Below are positions 53,432 to 61,244 of a stretch of DNA of 64,000 nucleotides, piece after piece. The number at the start of each line of letters is the position of its first letter. Within the stretch, counting starts at the first letter, position 1. This DNA is from UBA2450 sp045226015. GTDB lineage: Bacteria > Bacillota_I > Bacilli_A > RFN20 > CAG-826. The stretch spans positions 75,129 to 139,128 of the forward strand of contig JBGVBY010000008.1 of the NCBI GenBank assembly GCA_045226015.1, in the 5' to 3' direction. The position numbers were made by a program, and so were the translations under genes. The notes beneath the pieces were generated by a model that did no database searches, was not told where the DNA came from, and saw only the letters and a program-made list of their open reading frames with translations.

Positions 53432-53479
53432 ATTTTATTTAATAAAAAGTTTCATTTAATCTATTCATAACTACGTTAA

Positions 53480-53513
53480 TGGCGATTTAGATTTGTTAAA
53501 TCGTCATTTTTTT
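53480..53513 (+). terminator. Terminator overlapping the next promoter
   Basis: Ten-bp stem TGGCGATTTA / TAAATCGTCA (one G-U pair), seven-base loop, seven T. Its loop and 3' arm contain the -35 box of the CarD-like gene. Confidence 0.85.
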
Positions 53514-53521
53514 GAGATAAT
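53493..53521 (+). promoter_or_regulatory. Promoter for the leaderless CarD-like gene
   Basis: TTGTTA (53493-53498), 17 bases, GATAAT (53516-53521), six bases, ATG. Confidence 0.68.
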
Positions 53522-53527
53522 AATAGT

Positions 53528-54013
53528 ATGAGTTATAAGATTAACGATCGCGTTGTCCACTCTCGCGAAGGTTTATCTACAATTAAAGATATTACTACTA
53601 TCGCGGGAAATGAATATTTTGTCGTTGTCTCTGATAAAGGGGATCGAGAAAATATTTATGTTTTAACTTCGCGCACCGAAAACATCATTCGTCCAATCAT
53701 GTCGGTTGATGATGCGATGAAGGTCGTTGAGTTTATGAAAACAGTAGAACCTGGTTTCATTAGCAACACAAAACAACGTAGAGACCAATATCGTAAGAGA
53801 CTACTTTCTGGTAACGTATACGATTTAGCGTACTTATCTTGTCAGCTTTATTTCTTTAATTACTATAACTCGATTGGACAAGTTGTTAAGCTAGGTCCAA
53901 CAGACTTACAAATGTTAAAAGATGCGGAGAATGTTCTCTTTGATGAGCTAGCGTTATCTCTTAACGTTGAACGTAGTGAAATAAATCACAAAATTGCTGA
54001 ATTACTTAAATAA
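53528..54013 (+). CDS. CarD/CdnL-family transcription regulator
   Basis: A 161-residue RNA polymerase-binding protein. The N-terminal Tudor-like RNAP-interaction domain (MSYKINDRVVHSREGLSTIK, then EYFVVVSDKG) and the helical DNA-contacting C-terminal domain (KRLLSGNVYDLAYLSCQLYF) are both present. Such proteins stabilise open complexes, in particular at rRNA promoters. It is transcribed alone from a clear promoter whose -10 lies six bases before the ATG, so its own mRNA is probably leaderless. Its 3' end overlaps the convergent HAD gene by 28 bases. Confidence 0.88.
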   Translation: MSYKINDRVVHSREGLSTIKDITTIAGNEYFVVVSDKGDRENIYVLTSRTENIIRPIMSVDDAMKVVEFMKTVEPGFISNTKQRRDQYRKRLLSGNVYDLAYLSCQLYFFNYYNSIGQVVKLGPTDLQMLKDAENVLFDELALSLNVERSEINHKIAELLK

Positions 54014-54651
54014 TCAATTAACTCGGAGATATGATCAATGGTCTTCGAGTTTTTTATATTCTTTAAAATATATTCTTTAGAGCGATATCCATAGGTTACT
54101 AAAATAGAGTCGATACCGCTATTAACGGCAGTCTCATAATCAACATTAGTATCACCAATATAGAGGGTTTCTTTATGCGTAATTGCTAATTTTTGTAATA
54201 CAGCGTTTACCATATCACTACTCGGTTTTGGATTATATTTTTCTTCATGTCCTTGAATGATGTCGAATATGCCTTCGAAGTAGTGGTTAACTAGTTTATT
54301 TGCCCCTTCATTAAACTTATTTGAAACAACCGCTAATTTATAGCCATGTTCTTTTAGTTTTAGAAGTGTTTCCTTAACCCCATCATAAGGAAAAGAATTC
54401 TCGAAATAATGTTCTCTATAATATGACTTAAATTGCGACAAGATGTCTTTATAATCTGGGTTATTTATTCCAATAGGAATAGATCTCGCTATTAGGACTG
54501 CTACTCCGTTACCAATATCGGCGGTAGTTTGTTCTACTGTCCTTAAAGGTAAATTATACTTTTTTAAGGCGTAGTTAGTTGCGATATTTAGATCTTTGAC
54601 CGTATTTATTAATGTCCCATCTAAATCAAATATTAATAGTGTCTTTACCAT
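53986..54651 (-). CDS. HAD-family phosphatase, phosphoglycolate-phosphatase type
   Basis: A 221-residue hydrolase of subfamily IA. Motif I is LIFDLDGTLINT (both catalytic Asp residues), motif II VVSNK, the Lys is in YNPKPSSDM (K), and motif III is YIGDTNVDYETA. The length and cap segment fit Gph/PGMB-like enzymes; the actual substrate cannot be told. It ends with one of the window's few UGA stops. On its strand TAAAAT lies seven bases before the ATG, so initiation is again probably leaderless. It is convergent with the CarD-like gene and divergent from the Wzy-like gene. Confidence 0.9.
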   Translation of the reverse strand: MVKTLLIFDLDGTLINTVKDLNIATNYALKKYNLPLRTVEQTTADIGNGVAVLIARSIPIGINNPDYKDILSQFKSYYREHYFENSFPYDGVKETLLKLKEHGYKLAVVSNKFNEGANKLVNHYFEGIFDIIQGHEEKYNPKPSSDMVNAVLQKLAITHKETLYIGDTNVDYETAVNSGIDSILVTYGYRSKEYILKNIKNSKTIDHISELIDYLSNSAIL

Positions 54652-54700
54652 CCTCTATATTTTAACTGTTATTTTAAAATTCACAATCATACATATATGA

Positions 54701-54728
54701 TTAGACTTTTTACTTTCTTGTCTATAAA
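54701..54728 (+). promoter_or_regulatory. Promoter of the Wzy-like gene
   Basis: TTAGAC (54701-54706), 16 bases, TATAAA (54723-54728), five bases, then ATG. No Shine-Dalgarno is visible. Confidence 0.5.
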
Positions 54729-54733
54729 ATGAT

Positions 54734-56827
54734 ATGAGCATGGGTAAATTAAAATTTACATTCACTAATATCTTTTTATGGGTAGGTGTTATTGCCTCTA
54801 TTTTGTTATTTGAGAACATTTCTTTCTTCACCAGTTCAGTTGAAGGAGAGTTCATGACTAACAATTTAGATGACTCATATTTTTATATGTTTTTCACAAT
54901 TGGGTTATTTTCATATCTAGCTTTAACCATCTATGAAAGCATACTAAATAGAACTAAGCCCAATTACCTAGTGTTAGGCGCATGCATGATTTTATTTGCT
55001 TCAGGTACGCTTGGCATTTGGACCTTCCCAACATTGACTTTCTATAGCGCTCCAATGATGGACTTAGATAGTTATGAAAAGCTTAAACAAACATTATCAT
55101 TATTGCTGTTTGTGTATTCTATATACGCAGTTATCGTATATTTTGTTAAGAATCACCCTTCTATAAGAAGATTTAAGTATTTATATATAGCTATCATAGC
55201 GGCTACATATTTCTTCATTATTTATTCTCTTGTTGTTGAATATGATAAATATGAGATGGCAGTTAACTCGGTTAACTCAATTATTTCAGGGCAAGTAAGA
55301 ATCACGTCTTTATTTAATCACTGCAACATGTTTGCAGGATTTATTCTTATGGGAGTTCTTGCTTCCATCCTTCTTAATTATTATAAGAAAAATGTTCTTT
55401 CTTATGTTTCAATGTTTGGATTCACAATTATCCAATTATTCGTATATTCTTTAACAAGCACACTTCTTTCTATTGCTGCGATTATCATCTACTTCTTAGC
55501 GGAGATTATTTTCTTTTTTAAAAAGAATCTAGGATTATCTTTCCTAAAATTAGGTATTCTTTTATCTATATGTGTCGCTGTTACATTAACGTTTATCTTG
55601 TGTCAAACATACGAAGTTAATGGCATCAGCTCTATTTGTAGATTTATCTATTTTGAATTTTCTCACGCTGATTTCTTGTCCTTAACTGATAGAACTACTA
55701 TATGGGGAGCGGTATTTAAATATGTCTTTAAATCCCCGTTTACTGCTCTATTTGGATATGGACATAGTAATACCTTCCAAATTATTGGTAGTGAACTCAA
55801 CTTATCTTTAAATAACTATCGCTTAAGTTGTCACAATGGTTTTGTGCAAACCATCCTTGATTACGGATTTGTTGGTTTTTCACTATTGGTGTCTTTCTTT
55901 GTTTATTATTTCTACGCTTTAATTAGACTTGGAAGAAAGCATCGTAGATTTGTTACATTATTTGGCATTGCTGGTGCTTCATATATCGCTTTAGGTTTTA
56001 CTGAATCGATTATCGCTTTTGAAGCTGGTGCTCAAGGCTTCTTAATAGGAGCATTCTTCTTCTTACCAGTGATTGTTAAGTACCGTCATTTAAAAAACAA
56101 TGAGTCTATTGAGTACCTACTCAATCGTTATGAAAGAGTTAAGTTAGTTAAACCAGAATTAATGGTTAGATGTTTCAGTTTCATTATGTTATTAGCTATA
56201 ACTGTTATTTCTTCTTTATTTGTGGTGGATGCATACCGATTAGATATGTCTATCATGTATATTCTTTTAAATATCATCGTTGCTTTAATTGCTTACTTAT
56301 TGACGTTCCCATACTTAAACGGATTATGGAGCAAGAAAGGTAGTGTTGGTAAATACATTGCTCACTTGTTAGTGTTCGTCTTTGTTAATCTTTCTGTTAT
56401 AGGTGCTTTTACAACATCTTATTTGATGTGCAAAGAATATCTATTCCAAGGCTTTGAATGGTTCATACCAGGATCAATTCTATTAACGCTTCTTTTATAT
56501 GTTTTAATCGACTCTATTAAGTATAGAGGAGGCACATTTAAATTATATTTAAACACCTTTATTGGATTTAAAACGTCATTAGGGTCATTGATTGGCATTT
56601 CTGCTTTCACTGTTGCATTACAATCTGCTCAACAATTTATGGCGGTTAATATAGTAGTCACAATTATCTTGATTGTAGCTGCAGGATTTGTTACTTATTT
56701 AGCTTTTGTGTTACTCATTCCATTTAAAGACACTCGTGATATATTAGAATATATGTCTAGATACGATCGCGTTTCTACGAAACGTGGAGTAGTCAAAGAT
56801 TTATTAGAGGAGCCTTATGAAATCTAG
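54734..56827 (+). CDS. O-antigen ligase/polymerase-like (Wzy/WaaL) membrane protein
   Basis: A 697-residue protein with about 15-18 membrane helices. The central part matches the Wzy_C type: a helix-rich core, then an extracytoplasmic loop with FSHADFLSLTDRTTIWGAVF, GYGHSNTF and the conserved late segment LSCHNGFVQTILDYGFVGFS, where His and Asn are usual for the ligase family. The extra C-terminal helices (about residues 490-670) are not part of the core. It would polymerise or attach surface glycan repeat units and fits with the sugar transferase and acyltransferases at 15-18 kb. It overlaps smpB by 11 bases. Confidence 0.85.
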   Translation: MSMGKLKFTFTNIFLWVGVIASILLFENISFFTSSVEGEFMTNNLDDSYFYMFFTIGLFSYLALTIYESILNRTKPNYLVLGACMILFASGTLGIWTFPTLTFYSAPMMDLDSYEKLKQTLSLLLFVYSIYAVIVYFVKNHPSIRRFKYLYIAIIAATYFFIIYSLVVEYDKYEMAVNSVNSIISGQVRITSLFNHCNMFAGFILMGVLASILLNYYKKNVLSYVSMFGFTIIQLFVYSLTSTLLSIAAIIIYFLAEIIFFFKKNLGLSFLKLGILLSICVAVTLTFILCQTYEVNGISSICRFIYFEFSHADFLSLTDRTTIWGAVFKYVFKSPFTALFGYGHSNTFQIIGSELNLSLNNYRLSCHNGFVQTILDYGFVGFSLLVSFFVYYFYALIRLGRKHRRFVTLFGIAGASYIALGFTESIIAFEAGAQGFLIGAFFFLPVIVKYRHLKNNESIEYLLNRYERVKLVKPELMVRCFSFIMLLAITVISSLFVVDAYRLDMSIMYILLNIIVALIAYLLTFPYLNGLWSKKGSVGKYIAHLLVFVFVNLSVIGAFTTSYLMCKEYLFQGFEWFIPGSILLTLLLYVLIDSIKYRGGTFKLYLNTFIGFKTSLGSLIGISAFTVALQSAQQFMAVNIVVTIILIVAAGFVTYLAFVLLIPFKDTRDILEYMSRYDRVSTKRGVVKDLLEEPYEI

Positions 56828-57266
56828 TGGAGTTAAATTAATTTCATCCAACAAGAAAGCCTCTTTTAACTATTTTTTAAGTGACTTCACAGAATGTGGA
56901 ATTGAACTTAAGGGCACCGAAATTAAATCTTTACGTGCGAATGGCGCTACTATTAACGATAGTTATGTTGTTATCCGTAACGGTAACGCTGAGATTATTA
57001 ATATGTATATTAAGCCATATGACCATGGTAACCTCTTCAATCACGACCCTCTTAGAAGCAGAAGACTGCTTCTTCATAAGAAAGAAATCTTATGGTTTGA
57101 GCAAAAGATCAAGCAAGGCGGATTTACAGTTGTTCCTACTAAAATTTATCTATCTAAAGGTAAGGCAAAAGTTGAAATTGCTTTAGGTAAAGGCAAGAAG
57201 CTTTACGATAAGCGTGAAACTATTAAAAAACGTGACCTTGATCGCGAATTAAGTAAAGGAGAATAG
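56817..57266 (+). CDS. smpB: SsrA-binding protein SmpB
   Basis: Binds tmRNA and brings it to stalled ribosomes for trans-translation. It is 149 residues with the conserved KKASFNYFLSDFTECGIELK, GTEIKSLR, DSYVVIRNG, the HDPLRSRRLLLHKKEI core and the C-terminal basic tail (KKLYDKRETIKKRDLDRELS) that reads the empty A site. It starts within the end of the Wzy-like gene, preceded by GAGGAG. No ssrA gene could be recognised in the window. Confidence 0.96.
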   Translation: MKSSGVKLISSNKKASFNYFLSDFTECGIELKGTEIKSLRANGATINDSYVVIRNGNAEIINMYIKPYDHGNLFNHDPLRSRRLLLHKKEILWFEQKIKQGGFTVVPTKIYLSKGKAKVEIALGKGKKLYDKRETIKKRDLDRELSKGE

Positions 57267-57269
57267 CAA

Positions 57270-57758
57270 ATGAAGAAGTTTAAATTATTTAACCTATTAT
57301 TTCTTCCTTTAATTTTTGCGTTTACTCCATTACTTTCTTTTAATAGTGGAGTTTATGAGTCTCAGGTTGTTGCTTTATCTGCAACTAGCGAAGTTAGTTT
57401 AGACGAGTTTTTAGAAACTTATCGAACAATTAGAGAAACTCAACACAGCGAGAGCCGTTCTATATGCAATACTACTAAAGCGGAGTATGATTCTATACTT
57501 GAAAAATTTAATGGTTTATCACAAGAAAACAAGAGAATTGCCAAGGAAACTAAGGACAATATTCAACCAGAATACACGATTGGACAAGTTATTAATGAAC
57601 TCGTTAGAATCTTCTACGCTAACCCTGTAAATACATCATCTTCTAAACCAAAGTTAGACAAATCTACGACAATTATTATTGCGGTTGTAGTCTCCATCTT
57701 TGGAATGAGTGCGATCAGTGTTCTCTTTATCTTGAAGAAAGATGAAGTAATCAAATAA
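57270..57758 (+). CDS. Small exported protein with C-terminal membrane anchor
   Basis: A 162-residue protein. The signal peptide (LFNLLFLPLIFAFTPLLSF) has no lipobox. The mature part is a helical region with CNTTKAEYDSILEKFNGLS, which resembles the Cys-containing helical region before the anchor in the 761-residue surface protein (its AFNALSDEDQSNI). It ends in a single membrane helix (TIIIAVVVSIFGMSAISVLF) and a short basic tail. It looks like the anchoring stem of that family without a head domain. It follows smpB by three bases; the link may be positional only. Confidence 0.75.
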   Translation: MKKFKLFNLLFLPLIFAFTPLLSFNSGVYESQVVALSATSEVSLDEFLETYRTIRETQHSESRSICNTTKAEYDSILEKFNGLSQENKRIAKETKDNIQPEYTIGQVINELVRIFYANPVNTSSSKPKLDKSTTIIIAVVVSIFGMSAISVLFILKKDEVIK

Positions 57759-57798
57759 ATTAACCTTCAATTTATTATTTATCTTAACAAAAACGATT

Positions 57799-57826
57799 AA
57801 GTGGATATATAATTTCCACTTTTTTG
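57799..57826 (+). terminator. Terminator
   Basis: Stem AAGTGGA / TCCACTT with an AT-rich loop, then TTTTGTT. Confidence 0.75.
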
Positions 57827-57850
57827 TTCCGAAAAATCTATAAATTCATG

Positions 57851-57879
57851 TTTACATAAATTTGTGATAGTGATAGAGT
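57851..57879 (+). promoter_or_regulatory. Promoter of rpmG-secE-nusG
   Basis: TTTACA (57851-57856), 17 bases, TAGAGT (57874-57879). Confidence 0.5.
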
Positions 57880-57912
57880 GATTACACTGAAAATTTCATA
57901 GTGAGGTTTGAG

Positions 57913-58059
57913 ATGAGAGAAAAAGTTCTTTTGATTTGTTCCGAATGTCTAGCCAGAAACTATGTAACTACAGTAAACAAAGAAAAATCTAAAAAATTAG
58001 AACTTATGAAGTTTTGTAAGCATTGTGGCAAACAAACTCTTCATAAAGCTAGTAAGTAG
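57913..58059 (+). CDS. rpmG: 50S ribosomal protein L33
   Basis: A 48-residue ribosomal protein with two CxxC pairs (CSEC and CKHC), that is, the zinc-binding form. The sequence has MREKVLLICSECLARNY and KKLELMKFCKHCGKQTLHK, typical of L33 in the rpmG-secE-nusG cluster of Bacilli. GAGGTTTGAG lies just upstream. secE follows 13 bases after its stop. Confidence 0.93.
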   Translation: MREKVLLICSECLARNYVTTVNKEKSKKLELMKFCKHCGKQTLHKASK

Positions 58060-58072
58060 TGGAGGTACTACT

Positions 58073-58267
58073 ATGGGACTATTTAAATTTGCAAAAGGCG
58101 TTGTCAAAGAAGGCAAACGTGTACGTTGGCCAAAACGTGAAGTCTTATTCCCTTCAATCCTTGTCGTTATTATCATCGCTGGATTAACAGGATTACTTCT
58201 TTTTGGTGAAGATATTGCCGGTAAGAGATTAATTGATATCTTATCCGATGCATTTAGAGGTGCTTAA
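58073..58267 (+). CDS. secE: Preprotein translocase subunit SecE
   Basis: A 64-residue single-helix subunit of SecYEG that holds the SecY halves together. The amphipathic segment KEGKRVRWPKREVLFPS with the conserved WPKR is followed by one membrane helix (ILVVIIIAGLTGLLLF). The start at 58073 has a GGAGGT Shine-Dalgarno; a longer frame begins inside rpmG and is not used. Confidence 0.95.
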   Translation: MGLFKFAKGVVKEGKRVRWPKREVLFPSILVVIIIAGLTGLLLFGEDIAGKRLIDILSDAFRGA

Positions 58268-58279
58268 TAGGAGGGAAAT

Positions 58280-58906
58280 ATGATGGTTGATAACAATAAA
58301 ACAGCGTTTACCGATACAAATACTGATATCGGTGATGAAGTACAAGATAACCGTGAACAAAGATTAGGTGAAAAAGCGTGGTATGTTGTTTCTACATATT
58401 CCACCCACGAAAGAAAAGCAGCCTATAACTTACAAAAACGTGTTGAGTCAATGGGCTTAGATGATTTGATCTTCCGTATTGTCGTTGTCGAACAAGAAGT
58501 TCAAGTTATGAAAGATGGTATGCCAACAGGCAAAACCAGAATGAAAAACTTATATCCAGGTTATGTATTCGTTGAAATGATTATGACAGACTATGCTTGG
58601 TATATCGTTAGAAACACTCCAGGTGTTACCGGATTCGTTGGATCTGCTGGTAAAGGTACAAAACCATTCCCAGTTCCAAGAGAACAAATCGAACCAGTCC
58701 TTAAAAGAATGGGCATGGTTGATGATAGCATGTACGATAGATACTCCGAAGGAGACTATGTCAAAGTTATTCATGGTGCTCTTGAAGGTACCGAAGGTAG
58801 AATCCTTTCTATCAACAAGGATACCGGAGTTGTGGAAATCGAAACCATCTTCTTTGGTAAATCCACCAAAGTTGAAGTCGACTTCTCCGAAATCGAAAAA
58901 ATCTAA
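58280..58906 (+). CDS. nusG: Transcription termination/antitermination protein NusG
   Basis: A 208-residue elongation factor that binds the RNA polymerase clamp. An acidic leader of about 30 residues precedes the NGN domain (WYVVSTYSTHERKAAYNLQK, NLYPGYVFVEMIM, RNTPGVTGFVG), and a C-terminal KOW domain follows (EGDYVKVIHGALEGTEGRI). GGAGGG is the Shine-Dalgarno. In most Bacilli nusG is followed by rplK; here a terminator and the ktr genes intervene. Confidence 0.96.
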   Translation: MMVDNNKTAFTDTNTDIGDEVQDNREQRLGEKAWYVVSTYSTHERKAAYNLQKRVESMGLDDLIFRIVVVEQEVQVMKDGMPTGKTRMKNLYPGYVFVEMIMTDYAWYIVRNTPGVTGFVGSAGKGTKPFPVPREQIEPVLKRMGMVDDSMYDRYSEGDYVKVIHGALEGTEGRILSINKDTGVVEIETIFFGKSTKVEVDFSEIEKI

Positions 58907-58923
58907 TTTAGACAAAAATAAAT

Positions 58924-58945
58924 CCCATCCTATAGGATGGGTTTT
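58924..58945. terminator. Terminator between nusG and ktrA
   Basis: Perfect stem CCCATCC / GGATGGG with loop TATA, followed by TTTTATT; A-rich on the other side, so it may serve both convergent genes. Confidence 0.85.
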
Positions 58946-58966
58946 ATTATGCTTGTAAAATAGTAA

Positions 58967-59641
58967 TTATTTTTTCTTTCCTTTACCGTTGATTGCTTCT
59001 CTAAAGGCGTAAATTTCTTTAGATGTACCAACAACGAAGACTGTGTCGTCTGGTAATAGAGAATCATTACCACCAGGAACGAAGGATTTAGATCCTCTTT
59101 TAATAAGAACAACGTTAACTCCGTAAACGTTTTTAGGATTCATTTCTTTTAAGGTAATTGGGAAGAATCCTGGATTAATGATAATTGAGACAACAGAATA
59201 TTTTGGATCTAATTTATAGAAGTCTTGGAAGTCTTCATTACCAATACGGTTTGCTAAAGCAGCACCGGCAGCTTTTTGAGGAGTAATAACTTCAGTAGCA
59301 CCGAGTTTCTTCATAATTGGGACATAGTAGTCGTCATCAACACGGACGATGATGTTTTTAACTCCTAACTCTCTAAGAATAACAGTGGTAAGAACACTAG
59401 CCTCTTGGTTATCACCAAAAGCAACAATAGCTGCATCAACATCACCAACTCCTAATTCTTTTAATGCTTTTTCATCAGTAGAGTCAGCAATAAAAGTGGT
59501 TGGTAAGTCGTTAGCGACTTCTTTAGCGATTTCTTCATTGTTATCAATCGCGATAACATCCATTCCGTTGTCGACTAATTCTTTAACAACAGAACGTCCG
59601 AATTGTCCTAAACCAATAATTGCAAATGATTTGTGTGCCAT
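58967..59641 (-). CDS. ktrA: Potassium uptake protein, cytoplasmic gating subunit (KtrA/TrkA type)
   Basis: A 224-residue RCK protein that forms a ring under the KtrB channel and gates it by nucleotide binding. The N-terminal RCK_N domain has the Rossmann motif IIGLGQFGRSVVKELVDNG and the acidic end of strand two (IAIDNNEE). The RCK_C domain from about residue 135 includes LKEMNPKNVYGVNVVLI. The tail is basic (GKGKKK). In Bacilli KtrA is controlled by ATP/ADP and c-di-AMP. It follows ktrB by 15 bases with an AGGAGG Shine-Dalgarno. Confidence 0.93.
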   Translation of the reverse strand: MAHKSFAIIGLGQFGRSVVKELVDNGMDVIAIDNNEEIAKEVANDLPTTFIADSTDEKALKELGVGDVDAAIVAFGDNQEASVLTTVILRELGVKNIIVRVDDDYYVPIMKKLGATEVITPQKAAGAALANRIGNEDFQDFYKLDPKYSVVSIIINPGFFPITLKEMNPKNVYGVNVVLIKRGSKSFVPGGNDSLLPDDTVFVVGTSKEIYAFREAINGKGKKK

Positions 59642-59656
59642 ATAGATATCCTCCTA

Positions 59657-61036
59657 TTAACCAATGATAACATCGGTTTCAACACGTTGATAATGAATGT
59701 TTTCTTCTCCATCCATTTTGACTTGGAATAATTGGAACAATGTAATTGGACCAAGTCTTCCGAAGAACATTAATAAAATTAATATAATCTTACTTCCCAT
59801 TTGTAAGTCTGGAGTCATACCAGTTGATAATCCAACCGTGCCAAAGGCAGAGAAGATTTCAAAGAAAATATTTTCGGTTGTCGCGAGTGGCAAGTCTTTT
59901 TCAATTGATGAAATCGAAATGAAAGCGATAACTATTATAAATATAGATAAGAATACGAGCGAGGTAGCTTTCAAAATACTAGTTTTTGAGTATTCACGTT
60001 TGAAAGCATGAATGCTCTTTCCTTGTAAAAACCTTACAAGGCATAAGATAATAATGAAGATGGTGGTGGTTTTAATACCACCAGCAGTGGAAATTGGTGA
60101 ACCACCAATAAACATGAATAAACAGCTGATTGTTTTACCTGCACTAGATAAACTATTTTGATCAAAAACAGCAAATCCAGCGGTTCTTAAAGTGACACTT
60201 TGGAACGCACAATCAAAGGCGTCAATCGTACCATTTATCATGTCGGTTAACATGAATGAAACGAAACCAGTTACTAATAAAATGCCAGTGGTCATTAAGA
60301 CAATTCTCACGAAAGAACTCCATTGTCTTGGCTTCTTTCTTAAGATCACTAAATCGATAATTGTGATGAAAGAAATACCACCCATAACGATGAGTCCCAT
60401 GATGTACCAGCACATGTAATAATAAGCCCATGTGTCCATGTTATTTATAATAGGATTACTGGCGTCACGTATAAGGGATAAATTACCAAAAATATCAAAT
60501 CCAGCATTATTAAATGCTGATATTGATGTAAATAAAGATGCCCAAATAGCTTCTCCAGTGCTATATTCTTTGATCGATAAAAACGCTGGTAAACCGAGTA
60601 AAAATCCCAATGTTTCAAAGGTAATAACGATACCAATTACACGTTTAACAAACTTCGAAACTCCAGCGATTGTATTACTGTTCACCGCTTGAGATAAGAA
60701 GAGTCGATCTTTAAATTGAAGTTTCTTTTGGAAAAGAGAAACAATAAAAGTAAAAATTGTAATAAATCCAAGTCCGCCGATTTGAATCATCACTAAAATA
60801 ACAGCTTGACCAAAGTAATTAAGCTCTCCTCCAATACCTGCTGGATAGGTGCATAAGCCTGTCACACAGGTCGCAGAAGTAGCAATAAATAAGGAATCAA
60901 TGAATTGTCCCCATTGATTGTCTTTGTGGGCAAATGGGAATGTTAAAAGCATCGCTCCTAAGAAAATAACTCCAACAAAGGAGAGAATGACCATTAAATA
61001 TGGTGATAACGATTTTTTTCTGGTTTTAGTGCTCAT
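59657..61036 (-). CDS. ktrB: Potassium uptake protein, membrane subunit (KtrB/TrkH type)
   Basis: A 459-residue potassium translocator with four pore modules (MPM repeats). Selectivity-filter-like segments are TSATCVTGLCTYPAGIG, SISAFNNAGFDIFG, SVTLRTAGFAVFD and SAFGTVGLSTGMTP, each with the central Gly. IGGSPISTAGGIKTTTIF marks the intramembrane loop region. About 10 membrane helices flank them. It is the first gene of the minus-strand ktrB-ktrA operon, with a promoter just upstream and no clear Shine-Dalgarno. Confidence 0.95.
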   Translation of the reverse strand: MSTKTRKKSLSPYLMVILSFVGVIFLGAMLLTFPFAHKDNQWGQFIDSLFIATSATCVTGLCTYPAGIGGELNYFGQAVILVMIQIGGLGFITIFTFIVSLFQKKLQFKDRLFLSQAVNSNTIAGVSKFVKRVIGIVITFETLGFLLGLPAFLSIKEYSTGEAIWASLFTSISAFNNAGFDIFGNLSLIRDASNPIINNMDTWAYYYMCWYIMGLIVMGGISFITIIDLVILRKKPRQWSSFVRIVLMTTGILLVTGFVSFMLTDMINGTIDAFDCAFQSVTLRTAGFAVFDQNSLSSAGKTISCLFMFIGGSPISTAGGIKTTTIFIIILCLVRFLQGKSIHAFKREYSKTSILKATSLVFLSIFIIVIAFISISSIEKDLPLATTENIFFEIFSAFGTVGLSTGMTPDLQMGSKIILILLMFFGRLGPITLFQLFQVKMDGEENIHYQRVETDVIIG

Positions 61037-61053
61037 AACATCAAACCGCTTGT

Positions 61054-61081
61054 ATTATAACCAATAGGAAATAAATTGCAA
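61054..61081 (-). promoter_or_regulatory. Promoter of ktrBA
   Basis: Minus strand: TTGCAA (61076-61081), 16 bases, TATAAT (61054-61059). The predicted leader is about 10 bases. Confidence 0.65.
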
Positions 61082-61118
61082 GTTTACCGCCCAGTGGGTC
61101 ATATTCGCTTTGCCATTA

Positions 61119-61190
61119 TTGACAATTTCCTAGATTTACTTTACTCTATAAATAGGTTTTGACCGCTTAGTTATCTAAGCTGGTCTTTTT
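61119..61190 (+). ncRNA. Candidate short terminated transcript
   Basis: A promoter-like TTGACA (61119-61124), 17 bases, TACTCT (61142-61147) is followed within 15 bases by a hairpin (GACC-CTTAG / CTAAG-GGTC, 61161-61185) and six T. The predicted RNA, from about 61154 to 61190, is very short. It could be an antisense RNA to the small peptide gene on the other strand, or an early attenuator of a longer rplK-directed transcript. Prediction only. Confidence 0.4.
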
Positions 61191-61244
61191 TATTAAGTAC
61201 ACTAGGGCACAAAATAACCAGAAAATAATAATTACTTTGTTCAT
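61167..61244 (-). CDS. Candidate small hydrophobic peptide (25 aa)
   Basis: Not recognised as a family. The frame MNKVIIIFWLFCALVYLIKK (then TSLDN) is a single short membrane helix with a basic end. It is preceded at the right distance by one of the strongest Shine-Dalgarno sequences in the window (AGGAGG, nine bases before the ATG). Its 3' end lies within the hairpin of the opposite-strand candidate RNA. Size, hydrophobicity and antisense arrangement recall type I toxins such as the Ibs or Fst kinds, without clear sequence homology. Confidence 0.45.
   Translation of the reverse strand: MNKVIIIFWLFCALVYLIKKTSLDN

Noticed and set aside
57759..57912. tmRNA (ssrA) gene near smpB
   Set aside because: The gap after the 162-residue protein holds only a terminator and a promoter; no tRNA-like ends or tag frame.
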